A stretch of 6,994 nucleotides of DNA from an uncultured Collinsella sp. (lineage in GTDB: Bacteria; Actinomycetota; Coriobacteriia; Coriobacteriales; Coriobacteriaceae), in the NCBI GenBank assembly GCA_902489295.1, contig CABTZM010000109.1, forward strand, positions 1 to 6,994, written 5' to 3'. The first letter of the stretch is position 1. Every line of letters starts with the position of its first letter. Made by a program: the position numbers and the translations under genes. The notes beneath the pieces were generated by a model. The model saw only the letters and a list, made by a program, of their open reading frames with translations. It was not told the origin of the DNA and ran no database searches. Below, piece by piece: positions 1 through 5,752 of the stretch.

Positions 1-3
1 CGA

Positions 4-9
4 TCCTTT
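4..9 (-). promoter_or_regulatory. Shine-Dalgarno of the next, off-window gene
   Basis: On the minus strand the rpsK stop is followed by CTGAAAGGATCG, containing an AAAGGA ribosome-binding core. Its start codon must lie beyond the left edge. In related gene orders the next gene is rpsD (S4) or rpoA, so the operon very probably continues. Which gene it is cannot be seen. Confidence 0.6.
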
Positions 10-12
10 CAG

Positions 13-417
13 TTACACGCGGCGACGCTTCTTGGGGCGGCAGCCGTTGTGCGGGATGGGGGTCTTGTCCTGGATGCTCGAGACCTCGAGGCCAGCAGCC
101 TGGAGGGAGCGAATGGCGGTCTCACGACCGGAGCCGGGGCCCTTGACGAAGACGGAAACCTTCTTCATACCGTGCTCCATGGCCTGCTTGGCAGCAGCCT
201 CGGCAGCCATCTGGGCAGCGAACGGCGTGGACTTACGGGAGCCCTTGAAGCCCACCTGGCCAGCCGACTTCCAGGAAATGACGTTGCCCTGGGGATCGGT
301 GATCGAAACGATCGTGTTGTTGAACGTAGAACGAATGTGAGCCTGGCCCACGGAAATGTTCTTACGGTCCGCGCGCTTCAGACGGGCAGCGCGAACGTTC
401 TTCTTAGCAGTAGCCAT
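13..417 (-). CDS. rpsK: 30S ribosomal protein S11
   Basis: S11 is a small-subunit protein of the 30S platform, where it contacts 16S rRNA near the E site and mRNA exit. The 134-residue product is full length for the family. Recognisable segments are the IRSTFNNTIVSITD strand region (28-41), the GPGSGRE loop (93-99) and the basic tail NGCRPKKRRRV (124-134), all highly conserved in S11. The start is ATG, and a TAAGGAG sequence 10 nt upstream doubles as the stop codon of rpsM and the SD for rpsK, which suggests coupled translation. The gap to rpsM is 14 nt and the stop is TAA. The N-terminal extension is short and lysine/arginine-rich, as is usual. Nothing is anomalous. Confidence 0.98.
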   Translation of the reverse strand: MATAKKNVRAARLKRADRKNISVGQAHIRSTFNNTIVSITDPQGNVISWKSAGQVGFKGSRKSTPFAAQMAAEAAAKQAMEHGMKKVSVFVKGPGSGRETAIRSLQAAGLEVSSIQDKTPIPHNGCRPKKRRRV

Positions 418-431
418 CTATCTAGCGCTCC

Positions 432-806
432 TTATTTCTTCTTCTTAGCACCGATCTGACGCTTCGGGCCCTTGCGGGTACGAGCGTTAGTGTGGGTGCG
501 CTGGCCGCGGACCGGGAGGCCCTTGCGGTGACGAAGGCCGCGGTTGCAGCCGATGTCCATAAGGCGCTTGACGTTCTGGTTGCGCTCACGGCGGAGGTCA
601 CCCTCAACCATGATCTGGTTCTTATCGATATAATCGCGGATGGCGTTAACCTCATCCTCGGTGAGGTCCTTAACGCGCGTATCCACGTTAACGTTGCACT
701 CGACGCAGATCTTCGTCGCAGTGGTGCGGCCGATGCCGTAAATGTAGGTCAGACCGATCTCAACGCGCTTCTCACGCGGGAGGTCGACACCATTAATACG
801 GGCCAA
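432..806 (-). CDS. rpsM: 30S ribosomal protein S13, TTG start
   Basis: S13 sits in the head of the 30S subunit and forms bridges to the 50S subunit and contacts with P-site tRNA. The 124-residue product opens with MARINGVDLPREKRVEIGLT, the standard S13 N-terminus. It has the helix-two-turn-helix region around residues 14-60, the signature RHRKGLPVRGQRTHTNART (92-110), and a lysine-rich tail that reaches toward the tRNAs. The first codon is TTG, not ATG. The protein begins exactly where S13 should, and no ATG or GTG lies in frame between it and the upstream rpmJ stop. An AGGAG SD lies 6 nt upstream. Stop is TAA, overlapping the rpsK SD. Confidence 0.97.
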   Translation of the reverse strand: MARINGVDLPREKRVEIGLTYIYGIGRTTATKICVECNVNVDTRVKDLTEDEVNAIRDYIDKNQIMVEGDLRRERNQNVKRLMDIGCNRGLRHRKGLPVRGQRTHTNARTRKGPKRQIGAKKKK

Positions 807-812
807 CGTAGT

Positions 813-817
813 CTCCT
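813..817 (-). promoter_or_regulatory. Ribosome-binding site for rpsM (TTG start)
   Basis: The minus strand reads GAGAGGAGACTACG before TTG. The AGGAG core with a 6-nt spacer is well placed and supports the TTG codon as the true start of S13. It falls wholly inside the 14-nt rpmJ-rpsM gap. Confidence 0.8.
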
Positions 818-820
818 CTC

Positions 821-934
821 TTAACCCTGACGCTGCTTATGACGGGGGTTCTCGCAAATGACGAGGACCTTGCCATGGCGCCTAATGATTTTGCACTTAT
901 CGCACATCTTCTTGACCGAAGGACGTACCTTCAT
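821..934 (-). CDS. rpmJ: 50S ribosomal protein L36 (zinc-ribbon form)
   Basis: This 37-residue protein translates as MKVRPSVKKMCDKCKIIRRH followed by GKVLVICENPRHKQRQG. L36 is the smallest 50S protein and binds 23S rRNA. The zinc ligands are intact: C11, C14, C27 and H32 in a CxxC...C....H arrangement, so this is the zinc-containing (C+) form rather than the cysteine-free paralogue used under zinc starvation. The length matches the family exactly. Start is ATG with an AAAGGAAG SD just upstream, stop TAA. It is separated from infA by an unusually long 150-nt spacer and from rpsM by only 14 nt, so it probably heads a tightly linked rpmJ-rpsM-rpsK group. Confidence 0.97.
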   Translation of the reverse strand: MKVRPSVKKMCDKCKIIRRHGKVLVICENPRHKQRQG

Positions 935-1084
935 CGTTCTTCCTTTCGGTAGCGCTCAAACTACTTCCCTACTATCTCCTCGCCCAGCCGCAGGCGTTTA
1001 AAACTATGGCTGGTCTTCACACACAATCCGACCGTAGGTTGAGCTAAGCCTGCAGCCGGAAATGGAGCGCGTGTATGCGTGCCG
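935..1084 (-). other. infA-rpmJ spacer, non-coding
   Basis: This is the longest gap in the window (150 nt), inside an operon whose other junctions are mostly below 20 nt. On the minus strand it contains a perfect 6-bp inverted repeat, CCAGCC...GGCTGG (984-989 and 1008-1013). The intervening 18 nt include the short dyad GTTTTAAAC. A weak promoter-like pair can be drawn (TTGTGT at 1021-1026, TTTTAA at 998-1003, 17-nt spacer), but TTTTAA is a poor -10 match. No T-tract follows the inverted repeat, so it is not an intrinsic terminator. The rpmJ SD lies at the left end of the spacer. No credible ORF is visible. Confidence 0.4.
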
Positions 1085-1303
1085 CTATTTGTAGCGATAG
1101 GTGATGCGGCCGCGGGTCAGGTCGTACGGGGAAAGCTCCACGACAACCCTGTCACCGGGGAGAATACGGATGTAATTCATTCGGATCTTGCCAGAAATGT
1201 TGCACAGAACCGAATGACCGTTCTCGAGCTCGACCTTAAACATGGCGTTGGGCAGCGGTTCCTTTACCGTACCCTCGAGCTCAATTGCGTCTTCCTTCTT
1301 CAC
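1085..1303 (-). CDS. infA: Translation initiation factor IF-1, GTG start
   Basis: IF-1 is a single OB-fold protein that occupies the 30S A site during initiation and works with IF-2 and IF-3. The 72-residue product MKKEDAIELEGTVKEPLPNA... carries the near-invariant blocks EGTV, LPNAMFKVELENGH (17-30), ISGKIRMNYIRILPGDRV (36-53) and ELSPYDLTRGRITYRYK (56-72). A reading from an upstream TTG at 1307-1309 would add two residues. I prefer GTG at 1301-1303 because it gives the normal family length and start pattern. It also sits 9-10 nt from the weak AGAAAG ribosome-binding site, against about 4 nt for TTG. An in-frame TGA lies immediately upstream of the TTG. The common HKVLAHISGK is HSVLCNISGK here, a modest substitution. 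Stop is TAG. Confidence 0.96.
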   Translation of the reverse strand: MKKEDAIELEGTVKEPLPNAMFKVELENGHSVLCNISGKIRMNYIRILPGDRVVVELSPYDLTRGRITYRYK

Positions 1304-1345
1304 AAGCAATCATCTTTCTCTAGAAAACGACAGCGATTGAGTATT

Positions 1346-1371
1346 CTACAATACGCATGCACGTATCGTAG
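1346..1371 (-). repeat. Imperfect inverted repeat / hairpin upstream of infA
   Basis: On the minus strand the left arm CTACGATACG and right arm CGTATTGTAG are complementary except for one G-T opposition, with TGCATG between them. As RNA both the G-U and an inner U-G pair can form, giving an 11-bp stem with a 4-nt GCAU loop. No U-run follows, so it is not a standard terminator. The right arm overlaps the TAGAAT box, so an operator or a leader hairpin are both possible. Confidence 0.55.
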
Positions 1372-1409
1372 TATCTTCGTAATGGCTCCACAACTAAGCG
1401 GAACTTGTT

Positions 1410-1422
1410 ACATTTGAAATGT
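1410..1422. repeat. 13-bp palindrome between map and infA
   Basis: ACATTT-G-AAATGT is a perfect 6-bp inverted repeat around one central base, about 25 nt after the map stop codon. Such a compact AT-rich dyad looks more like a protein-binding site than an RNA hairpin, since the one-base loop disfavours full folding. It may also be chance. Confidence 0.35.
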
Positions 1423-1446
1423 TAAGGCGTGCATTTGACGCAAGCC

Positions 1447-2235
1447 CTACATTTCACCGCCCTGCAAGGAACACCAAGCACCCTGGGCATCCGTGGTGAG
1501 AATCACCGGACCGTCATTGGTAATGGCGACGGTGTTCTCGTAGTGCGCGGCGGGCAGGTGGTCGTTGGTCGTAACAATCCAACCGTCGGAGCCCGTGCTC
1601 ACATGGTTGGAACCCATCGTAACCATCGGCTCGATGGCAATGACCATGCCGGCCTGGAGGCGAACGCCCCTCCCCTTCTTTCCATAGTTAGGAACGTTGG
1701 GGTCCTCGTGCATCACGCGGCCAATGCCATGACCCACATAGTCACGAAGCACGCCGTAACCGTGAGACTCGGCAAGGGACTGAACGGCATAACCGACGTC
1801 CCCGATATGGTTACCGGGAACAGCCTGCTCGATGGCAGCCTTAAGGCAATCGCGCGTGACCTCGCACAAAGCCTTGGCTTCGGGCGTGGGGGTGCCGACG
1901 AAAAACGTCCATGCGTTATCGCCGACCCAACCGTCGACAACGGCTCCCGTATCGATGGAGATGATATCGCCATCGCGCAGGATCATGTCAGGGTTGGGAA
2001 TACCGTGGACCACGGCATCGTTGATCGATGCGCAAATGGTCCCCGGGAACCCGCCGTAACCCTTAAAGGCCGGGGTGCCGCCATGCATGCGGATAATCTG
2101 CTCCGCGAGCTGATCGAGCTCAAAAGTCGAAACGCCGGGGCGCACCATGGCTCCAACGTGGCGGAGCGCCATCTTAGATAGCGCTCCTGCCTTCTTCATC
2201 TGCTCGATTTGCGTTGCAGACTTAATCTTGATCAT
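1447..2235 (-). CDS. map: Methionine aminopeptidase, type I
   Basis: This cytosolic metalloprotease removes the initiator methionine from nascent proteins when the second residue is small. The 262-residue pita-bread-fold protein carries all five expected metal ligands: D95 (in SIDTG), D106 (in VGDNAWTF), H169 (in YVGHGIG), E202 (in AIEPM) and E233 (in HYENT). The substrate-contacting histidines H77 (VVHGIP) and H176 (MHEDP) are also present. There is no N-terminal zinc-finger extension, so it is the simple type Ia form. A short tail of about 15 residues ending WCSLQGGEM follows the usual end of the fold. The ATG start overlaps the adk stop as ATGA, indicating translational coupling. The nearest SD-like sequence, AGAGG about 10 nt upstream inside adk, is weak. 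Stop is TAG. Confidence 0.97.
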   Translation of the reverse strand: MIKIKSATQIEQMKKAGALSKMALRHVGAMVRPGVSTFELDQLAEQIIRMHGGTPAFKGYGGFPGTICASINDAVVHGIPNPDMILRDGDIISIDTGAVVDGWVGDNAWTFFVGTPTPEAKALCEVTRDCLKAAIEQAVPGNHIGDVGYAVQSLAESHGYGVLRDYVGHGIGRVMHEDPNVPNYGKKGRGVRLQAGMVIAIEPMVTMGSNHVSTGSDGWIVTTNDHLPAAHYENTVAITNDGPVILTTDAQGAWCSLQGGEM

Positions 2236-2858
2236 AGACCGAGAGCCTCTTTGACATCCCCGTACACGGTCTCGCGAGCCTGGTCACCGTTGACCGACTT
2301 GAGCAGACCCTGGCCACGATAGTAGTCGACGAGCGGGCTCGTGGACTTCTCGTAGACGTCGAGACGGTTCTTGATGGTCTCGGGCTTGTCGTCGTCGCGC
2401 TGATACATCTCGCCACCGCACTTGGGGCAGGTGGCATCGGCAGCGGTGCCGGTGTAACCGCAGGCGCGGCAGGTGCGACGCGAAGACAGACGATCGATGA
2501 TGACCTCGGGGGCCACGTCGACCAGAAGGGCGCAGTCGATCTCGCGACCCATGGCGGAGAGCTCGGAATCGAGCGTCACAGCCTGGGCGGTGTTGCGCGG
2601 GAAGCCGTCGAGGATGAAGCCCTGCTGGGCGTCATCGGCAGCAAGGCGCTCCTTGACAAGGTCGATCACGAGCTGGTCGGGAACGAGCTCGCCAGCGTCC
2701 ATGTACTTCTTAGCCTGAATACCAAGCTCGGTGCCACCCTTGACGGCAGCACGCAGCAGGTCGCCCGTGGAAATGTGAGCGACGCCAAACTCGGCGACGA
2801 GCTCCTGTGCGACGGTGCCCTTACCGGCACCCGGAGCTCCGAGCAATACGAGGTTCAT
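2232..2858 (-). CDS. adk: Adenylate kinase with zinc-type LID
   Basis: Adenylate kinase catalyses ATP + AMP to 2 ADP in the cytoplasm. From the chosen ATG the protein has 208 residues. Visible elements are the P-loop GAPGAGKGT (7-15), the AMP-site segment STGDLLR (30-36), the signature FILDGFPRN (81-89), and a long LID domain opening with RLSSRRTC. The LID contains C130, C133, C144 and C147 (CxxC-x10-CxxC), a structural zinc site common in Gram-positive and actinobacterial long-form enzymes. The frame could be extended two codons to a TTG at 2862-2864, but an AGGAGG SD sits 7 nt before the ATG and almost touches the TTG, so ATG at 2856-2858 is preferred. The gap to secY is 18 nt. The TGA stop overlaps the map start by 4 nt. 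Confidence 0.97.
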   Translation of the reverse strand: MNLVLLGAPGAGKGTVAQELVAEFGVAHISTGDLLRAAVKGGTELGIQAKKYMDAGELVPDQLVIDLVKERLAADDAQQGFILDGFPRNTAQAVTLDSELSAMGREIDCALLVDVAPEVIIDRLSSRRTCRACGYTGTAADATCPKCGGEMYQRDDDKPETIKNRLDVYEKSTSPLVDYYRGQGLLKSVNGDQARETVYGDVKEALGL

Positions 2859-2865
2859 GAGCAAT

Positions 2866-2871
2866 CCTCCT
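2866..2871 (-). promoter_or_regulatory. Ribosome-binding site that fixes the adk start
   Basis: A perfect AGGAGG core on the minus strand lies 7 nt upstream of the adk ATG. The alternative in-frame TTG is only about 1 nt from this core, too close for initiation, so the site decides the start. Confidence 0.85.
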
Positions 2872-2876
2872 CTAGC

Positions 2877-4163
2877 CTATTTAAAGAATCCATCGTAATC
2901 ATACATCTTGATCTGGCCTTCGAGCTTATCGACCGTGTCGAGCACGACGCCGACCATGATGAGGATGGACGTGCCACCAAATGCCTGGATCAGATGGTTA
3001 CCCGTGAAGGAGAAGATGATCGAAGGCACGATGGCGATGAGCGCCAAAAAGACAGCGCTGGGAAGCGTAATCTTGTTGAGCGCGTTCTTGATGTAGGCCG
3101 CGGTAGCCCTACCCGGACGCACGCCCGGAATAAAGCCGCCCTGCTTCTTAAGGTTGTCGGCCGTGTCATCGGGGTTGAACACCATGGAGGTGTAGAAGTA
3201 CGCGAAGAACACGATGAGGACAACGTTAAGCACCCAGTTGAGCCAACCGGTCGAAAGCGCGGAGGCAACTGCCTGAATCCAGCCGATGCCGGGGAAGAAC
3301 ACGGCAATCTGAGCCGGGAAGTACAGCAGCGCCGAAGCGAAGATGATCGGCACGACACCCGCGGTGTTGACCTTGATGGGCAGGTAGGTGGTCTGGCCAC
3401 CCATCATGCGACGGCCAACGACGCGTTTGGCGTAGGAGACCGGGATGCGGCGCTGGCCGCGCTCAAGGAAAACGATCAGCGGGATAACCAGCAGGATGAT
3501 GGCGCAGATGATCACCATGGTGATGATGCCACCGGCATTACCCTCGGTGCTGGAGAAGATCGCCTGCGGCAGACCGGCCATGATGTTCGCAAAGATGATC
3601 AGCGACATGCCATTGCCGATACCGCGCTGGGTGATGAGCTCACCAATCCACATGATCAGCATAGCGCCCGCGGTGAGCGTACCGACGATCATGAGGTCGA
3701 AGATGATCTCGGGAGCGCCGGCGCCATTGAAGCTGATGCCGAAGCTCTTAAAGAGGAAGAGGTAACCCACGGAGTTGAGGATTGCCAGAGCCAGGGTGAG
3801 GTAACGCGAATACTGCGTAATCTTGGTCTGACCGACCTCGCCCTCGCGGGCAAGCTCATGCAGGGAAGGCACGACGGCCTGGAGCATCTGGAGGATGATC
3901 GAGCTGGTGATGTAAGGCATGATGCCCAGCGAAAACACCGACACATAGCTCAACGCGCCGCCAGAGAAAAGATTCAGGAGGGCCATAGCACCTGCGGCGA
4001 CCGAATTGTTATCGGTCGAGAAAAGGCCCAGCATCCCCTGGAAGGGAATGCCGGGCACAGGAACGTGCGCACCAATGCGGTACACGACGAGCATAGCTAT
4101 GGTAAAAAGAATCTTTTCGCGCAATTCTTTGATGCGGAAAGCATTCTTAAGACCATTTAGCAC
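2877..4163 (-). CDS. secY: Protein translocase channel subunit SecY, GTG start
   Basis: SecY is the pore of the SecYEG translocon in the inner membrane, exporting unfolded proteins and inserting membrane proteins. The 428-residue length is typical. Ten hydrophobic segments can be picked out at roughly 17-36, 72-97, 117-138, 153-173, 183-200, 212-234, 268-290, 307-327, 367-386 and 394-411. The SGGALS stretch near 67-72 matches the plug region. The cytosolic loop with ERGQRRIPVSYAKR (234-247) and the loop with KKQGGFIPGVRPG (339-351) are the family's conserved SecA/ribosome-facing sites. The start is GTG, overlapping the rplO stop by 7 bp; an out-of-frame ATG nearby is ignored. A GGAAAGG SD lies 10 nt upstream, inside rplO. 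The stop is TAG. Confidence 0.98.
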   Translation of the reverse strand: MLNGLKNAFRIKELREKILFTIAMLVVYRIGAHVPVPGIPFQGMLGLFSTDNNSVAAGAMALLNLFSGGALSYVSVFSLGIMPYITSSIILQMLQAVVPSLHELAREGEVGQTKITQYSRYLTLALAILNSVGYLFLFKSFGISFNGAGAPEIIFDLMIVGTLTAGAMLIMWIGELITQRGIGNGMSLIIFANIMAGLPQAIFSSTEGNAGGIITMVIICAIILLVIPLIVFLERGQRRIPVSYAKRVVGRRMMGGQTTYLPIKVNTAGVVPIIFASALLYFPAQIAVFFPGIGWIQAVASALSTGWLNWVLNVVLIVFFAYFYTSMVFNPDDTADNLKKQGGFIPGVRPGRATAAYIKNALNKITLPSAVFLALIAIVPSIIFSFTGNHLIQAFGGTSILIMVGVVLDTVDKLEGQIKMYDYDGFFK

Positions 4164-4606
4164 GGCAGCTCGACCTTTCCGCCGGCGGCCTCGATCTTGG
4201 CCTGCGCAGAAGCGCTGACCTTGTCGACCTTGACCGTGAACTTCTTGGTGAGCTCACCATTGCCGAGCACCTTGACGGGCTCGAACTCGCTCTTGGTGAT
4301 GCGAGCGGCCTTAAGAGCGGCACCGTCGATTACAGCGCCGTCCTCGAACTTACGCTCGAGACGCTCAACGTTAACGGCGGTGTACTCGATACGACGGGGG
4401 TTGCGGAAGCCCGGAAGCTTGGGCAGGCGCATAGCCAGCGGAGTCTGGCCACCCTCGAAGCCGGCACCCTTGGTGCCGCCAGAGCGGGAACCCTGGCCCT
4501 TCTGACCGCGGCCAGAAGTGGTGCCGTGACCCGAAGAATTGCCACGGCCGACGCGCTTGCGGTTCTTGGTGGAACCGGGCGCGGGAGTAAGATCGTGAAG
4601 CTGCAT
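4157..4606 (-). CDS. rplO: 50S ribosomal protein L15
   Basis: L15 is a 50S assembly protein that binds 23S rRNA late in assembly. The 149-residue product begins MQLHDLTPAPGSTKNRKRVG and has the long glycine/arginine-rich, extended N-terminal arm (about residues 15-55, including GRGNSSGHGTTSGRGQKGQ). The MRLPKLPGFRNP segment (59-70) and a compact C-terminal domain ending KIEAAGGKVE follow; all are typical. Its SD (GAGGAG) is formed by the last two glutamate codons of rpmD, and the two genes are 3 nt apart. The last 7 bp overlap the start of secY, so L15 and SecY synthesis is probably coupled. It ends with an unremarkable -LPC tail and a TAA stop. Confidence 0.97.
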   Translation of the reverse strand: MQLHDLTPAPGSTKNRKRVGRGNSSGHGTTSGRGQKGQGSRSGGTKGAGFEGGQTPLAMRLPKLPGFRNPRRIEYTAVNVERLERKFEDGAVIDGAALKAARITKSEFEPVKVLGNGELTKKFTVKVDKVSASAQAKIEAAGGKVELPC

Positions 4607-4609
4607 TTG

Positions 4610-4792
4610 CTACTCCTCTACAATCTCGACAAGGTGCTTGACCTTGAAGATCATGCCGCGGACGGACTCGTTGTCAGCAATCTCGCGAACCTCGCGGATC
4701 CTGTGGAGACCGAGGGCACGGACAGTACGGACCTGGTCCTGCTTGCAACCGTTGGTGCTGCGGACCTGCTTGATCTTGATGGTGTCAGCCAT
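4610..4792 (-). CDS. rpmD: 50S ribosomal protein L30
   Basis: L30 is a small 50S protein made of a three-stranded sheet and two helices that binds 23S rRNA. The 60-residue product has the family's KIKQVRS strand (6-12), the TVRALGL block (23-29) and the RGMIFKVKHLVEI C-terminal part (45-57). The length is typical for bacteria. The SD AAGGAG (4801-4806) is made from the K172-E173 codons at the end of rpsE, whose stop is only 2 nt from the rpmD ATG. Stop is TAG. The residue C16 in the loop TNGCKQDQ is not a known functional feature. Confidence 0.96.
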   Translation of the reverse strand: MADTIKIKQVRSTNGCKQDQVRTVRALGLHRIREVREIADNESVRGMIFKVKHLVEIVEE

Positions 4793-4794
4793 GC

Positions 4795-5319
4795 TTAGTT
4801 CTCCTTACCGACGAACATCTCGGAGACCGTCAGGCCACGGCGAGCCGCGACGTCCTCAGGGCTGGAGAGCTCCTTGAGGCCCTCGACGGCAGCCTTGATG
4901 ATGTTGAGGCCGTTGTCGGTACCGAGGGACTTGGACAGGACGTTCTTGATGCCAGCAAGCTCAAAGAGGGGACGCACAGCGCCGCCGGAGATAACGCCGG
5001 TACCCTCGACAGCGGGCTTGATGATGATGCGGCCGGCACCAAAGTGGCCGAGAACCTCGTGCGGGATGGTGCCCTGCTCGGTCACCGGCACGTGGAACAT
5101 GTTCTTCTTGGCATCGAGAGACGCCTTGGAGATGGCCAGGGGCACCTCAGCGGACTTGCCCATGCCAACGCCGACGTTACCCTTGCCGTCGCCAACGACG
5201 ACGAGAGCGACGAGGCTCATGCGACGACCACCCTTGACGGTCTTCGACACGCGGTTGATGTAAACGACGCGCTCCTCGAACTCGGAGGCCTCGCGCTGCT
5301 GCTTCTGATTACGAGCCAT
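4795..5319 (-). CDS. rpsE: 30S ribosomal protein S5
   Basis: S5 lies on the solvent side of the 30S body, forms part of the mRNA entry tunnel and influences decoding accuracy. The 174-residue product has the N-terminal double-stranded-RNA-binding-like domain (about 15-80) with RVSKTVKGGRRMSLVALVVVGDG (23-45). It also has the second alpha/beta domain, with GHFGAGRIIIKPA (91-103), GTGVISGGAVR (107-117) and NIIKAAVEGL (139-148). The K26-V-K-G-G-R-R loop, where spectinomycin-resistance changes fall in other bacteria, looks intact. Start is ATG with AGGAGG (5330-5335) 10 nt away, which overlaps the rplR stop (TAGGAGG). The TAA stop is 2 nt from rpmD. Confidence 0.98.
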   Translation of the reverse strand: MARNQKQQREASEFEERVVYINRVSKTVKGGRRMSLVALVVVGDGKGNVGVGMGKSAEVPLAISKASLDAKKNMFHVPVTEQGTIPHEVLGHFGAGRIIIKPAVEGTGVISGGAVRPLFELAGIKNVLSKSLGTDNGLNIIKAAVEGLKELSSPEDVAARRGLTVSEMFVGKEN

Positions 5320-5333
5320 GTGCTACATACCTC

Positions 5334-5702
5334 CTAGAACTCGAGACCGGCGGCACGAGCACCGTCGGCGAGGGCCTTGACGCGGCCATGGTAGATACGG
5401 CCACCGCGATCGAAGGCGACCTTGGTGATGCCGGCCTCGATGGCGCGCTTGCCAACGAGCTGACCGACCTTCTCCGCAGCCTCCTTGTTCGAGGTGTGGG
5501 TGCCCTTGAACTCGGCCTCGAGGGTCGAGGCAGAGACGAGCGTCAGGCTGGAGCCCTTGCTGTCGTCGATGATCTGGGCATAGATGTTGGCATTAGTACG
5601 GGTCACGCGAAGACGCGGACGCTCGGAGGTACCCGAGACCTTGCCGCGAACACGACGCTGACGACGCTTGAGGCCTTCCAGCTTCGCCTTATGCTTGTTC
5701 AT
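5334..5702 (-). CDS. rplR: 50S ribosomal protein L18
   Basis: L18 binds 5S rRNA together with L5 and anchors it in the central protuberance of the 50S subunit. The 122-residue product has the basic N-terminus MNKHKAKLEGLKRRQRRVRG, the RPRLRV strand (28-33) followed by NANIYAQIIDD (38-48), and the strongly conserved C-terminal block FDRGGRIYHGRVKALADGAR (97-116). Length and content are typical. Start is ATG with AGGAG (5710-5714) 7 nt upstream. The stop codon TAG is part of the rpsE SD. A 75-nt spacer with a hairpin separates it from rplF, in contrast with the tight spacing downstream. Confidence 0.98.
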   Translation of the reverse strand: MNKHKAKLEGLKRRQRRVRGKVSGTSERPRLRVTRTNANIYAQIIDDSKGSSLTLVSASTLEAEFKGTHTSNKEAAEKVGQLVGKRAIEAGITKVAFDRGGRIYHGRVKALADGARAAGLEF

Positions 5703-5730
5703 ACGTAAACTCCTAAAAAGGTTGATCTTG

Positions 5731-5752
5731 CCAGCACCTGACGGGGTGCTGG
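5731..5752 (-). repeat. Intercistronic hairpin between rplF and rplR
   Basis: The arms CCAGCACC and GGTGCTGG form a perfect 8-bp, GC-rich stem around a 6-nt loop (CCGTCA in the transcript). It ends 28 nt before the rplR ATG. The nearest T-run (TTTTT) begins about 12 nt after the stem and runs into the rplR ribosome-binding region, so this does not look like an intrinsic terminator. A role in mRNA processing, stability or translational control of rplR is possible. Confidence 0.65.

Larger units (their letters stand above)
1304..1446 (-). promoter_or_regulatory. map-infA spacer with inverted repeats and possible promoter
   Basis: This 143-nt non-coding spacer is AT-richer than its surroundings. 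It holds two dyads: a 10-bp imperfect inverted repeat at 1346-1371 and a 13-bp palindrome at 1410-1422 (ACATTTGAAATGT on the plus strand). Promoter-like elements on the minus strand are TTGTGG (1388-1393), 17 nt, TACGAT (1365-1370), and separately a good -10-like TAGAAT (1343-1348) without a matching -35. A promoter feeding infA-rpmJ-rpsM-rpsK is plausible by position, but the elements are weak. No terminator for the upstream genes is visible. Confidence 0.35.

Noticed and set aside
1281..1313. Ten-codon ATG ORF (MIACEEGRRN) overlapping the infA start in another frame
   Set aside because: The purine-rich ribosome-binding segment directly abuts this ATG, leaving no spacer, whereas the infA GTG is properly spaced. 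Most likely chance.
1346..1371. map-infA hairpin as an intrinsic terminator
   Set aside because: The stem is AT-rich with wobble pairs and is followed by AATACTC rather than a U-run, so it does not fit a terminator.
1429..2181. 250-codon open frame on the plus strand, opposite map
   Set aside because: Antisense shadow of a well-conserved methionine aminopeptidase gene. It has no family resemblance, and I saw no evidence for a promoter.
2856..2864. Upstream TTG start for adk (adds two residues)
   Set aside because: It lies about 1 nt from the AGGAGG core, and the family starts at the MNLVLLGAPG position, given by the ATG.
2775..4160. 461-codon open frame on the plus strand, opposite secY and the start of adk
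   Set aside because: It is codon-aligned antisense to secY, where stops arise only if the sense gene uses TTA, CTA or TCA, which this GC-rich gene avoids. The translation is a low-complexity His/Asp/Glu/Arg-rich shadow without a recognisable fold, and secY is certain.
5731..5752. rplF-rplR hairpin as an intrinsic terminator
   Set aside because: No U-tract directly follows the stem, and a run of essential ribosomal genes continues 28 nt downstream.
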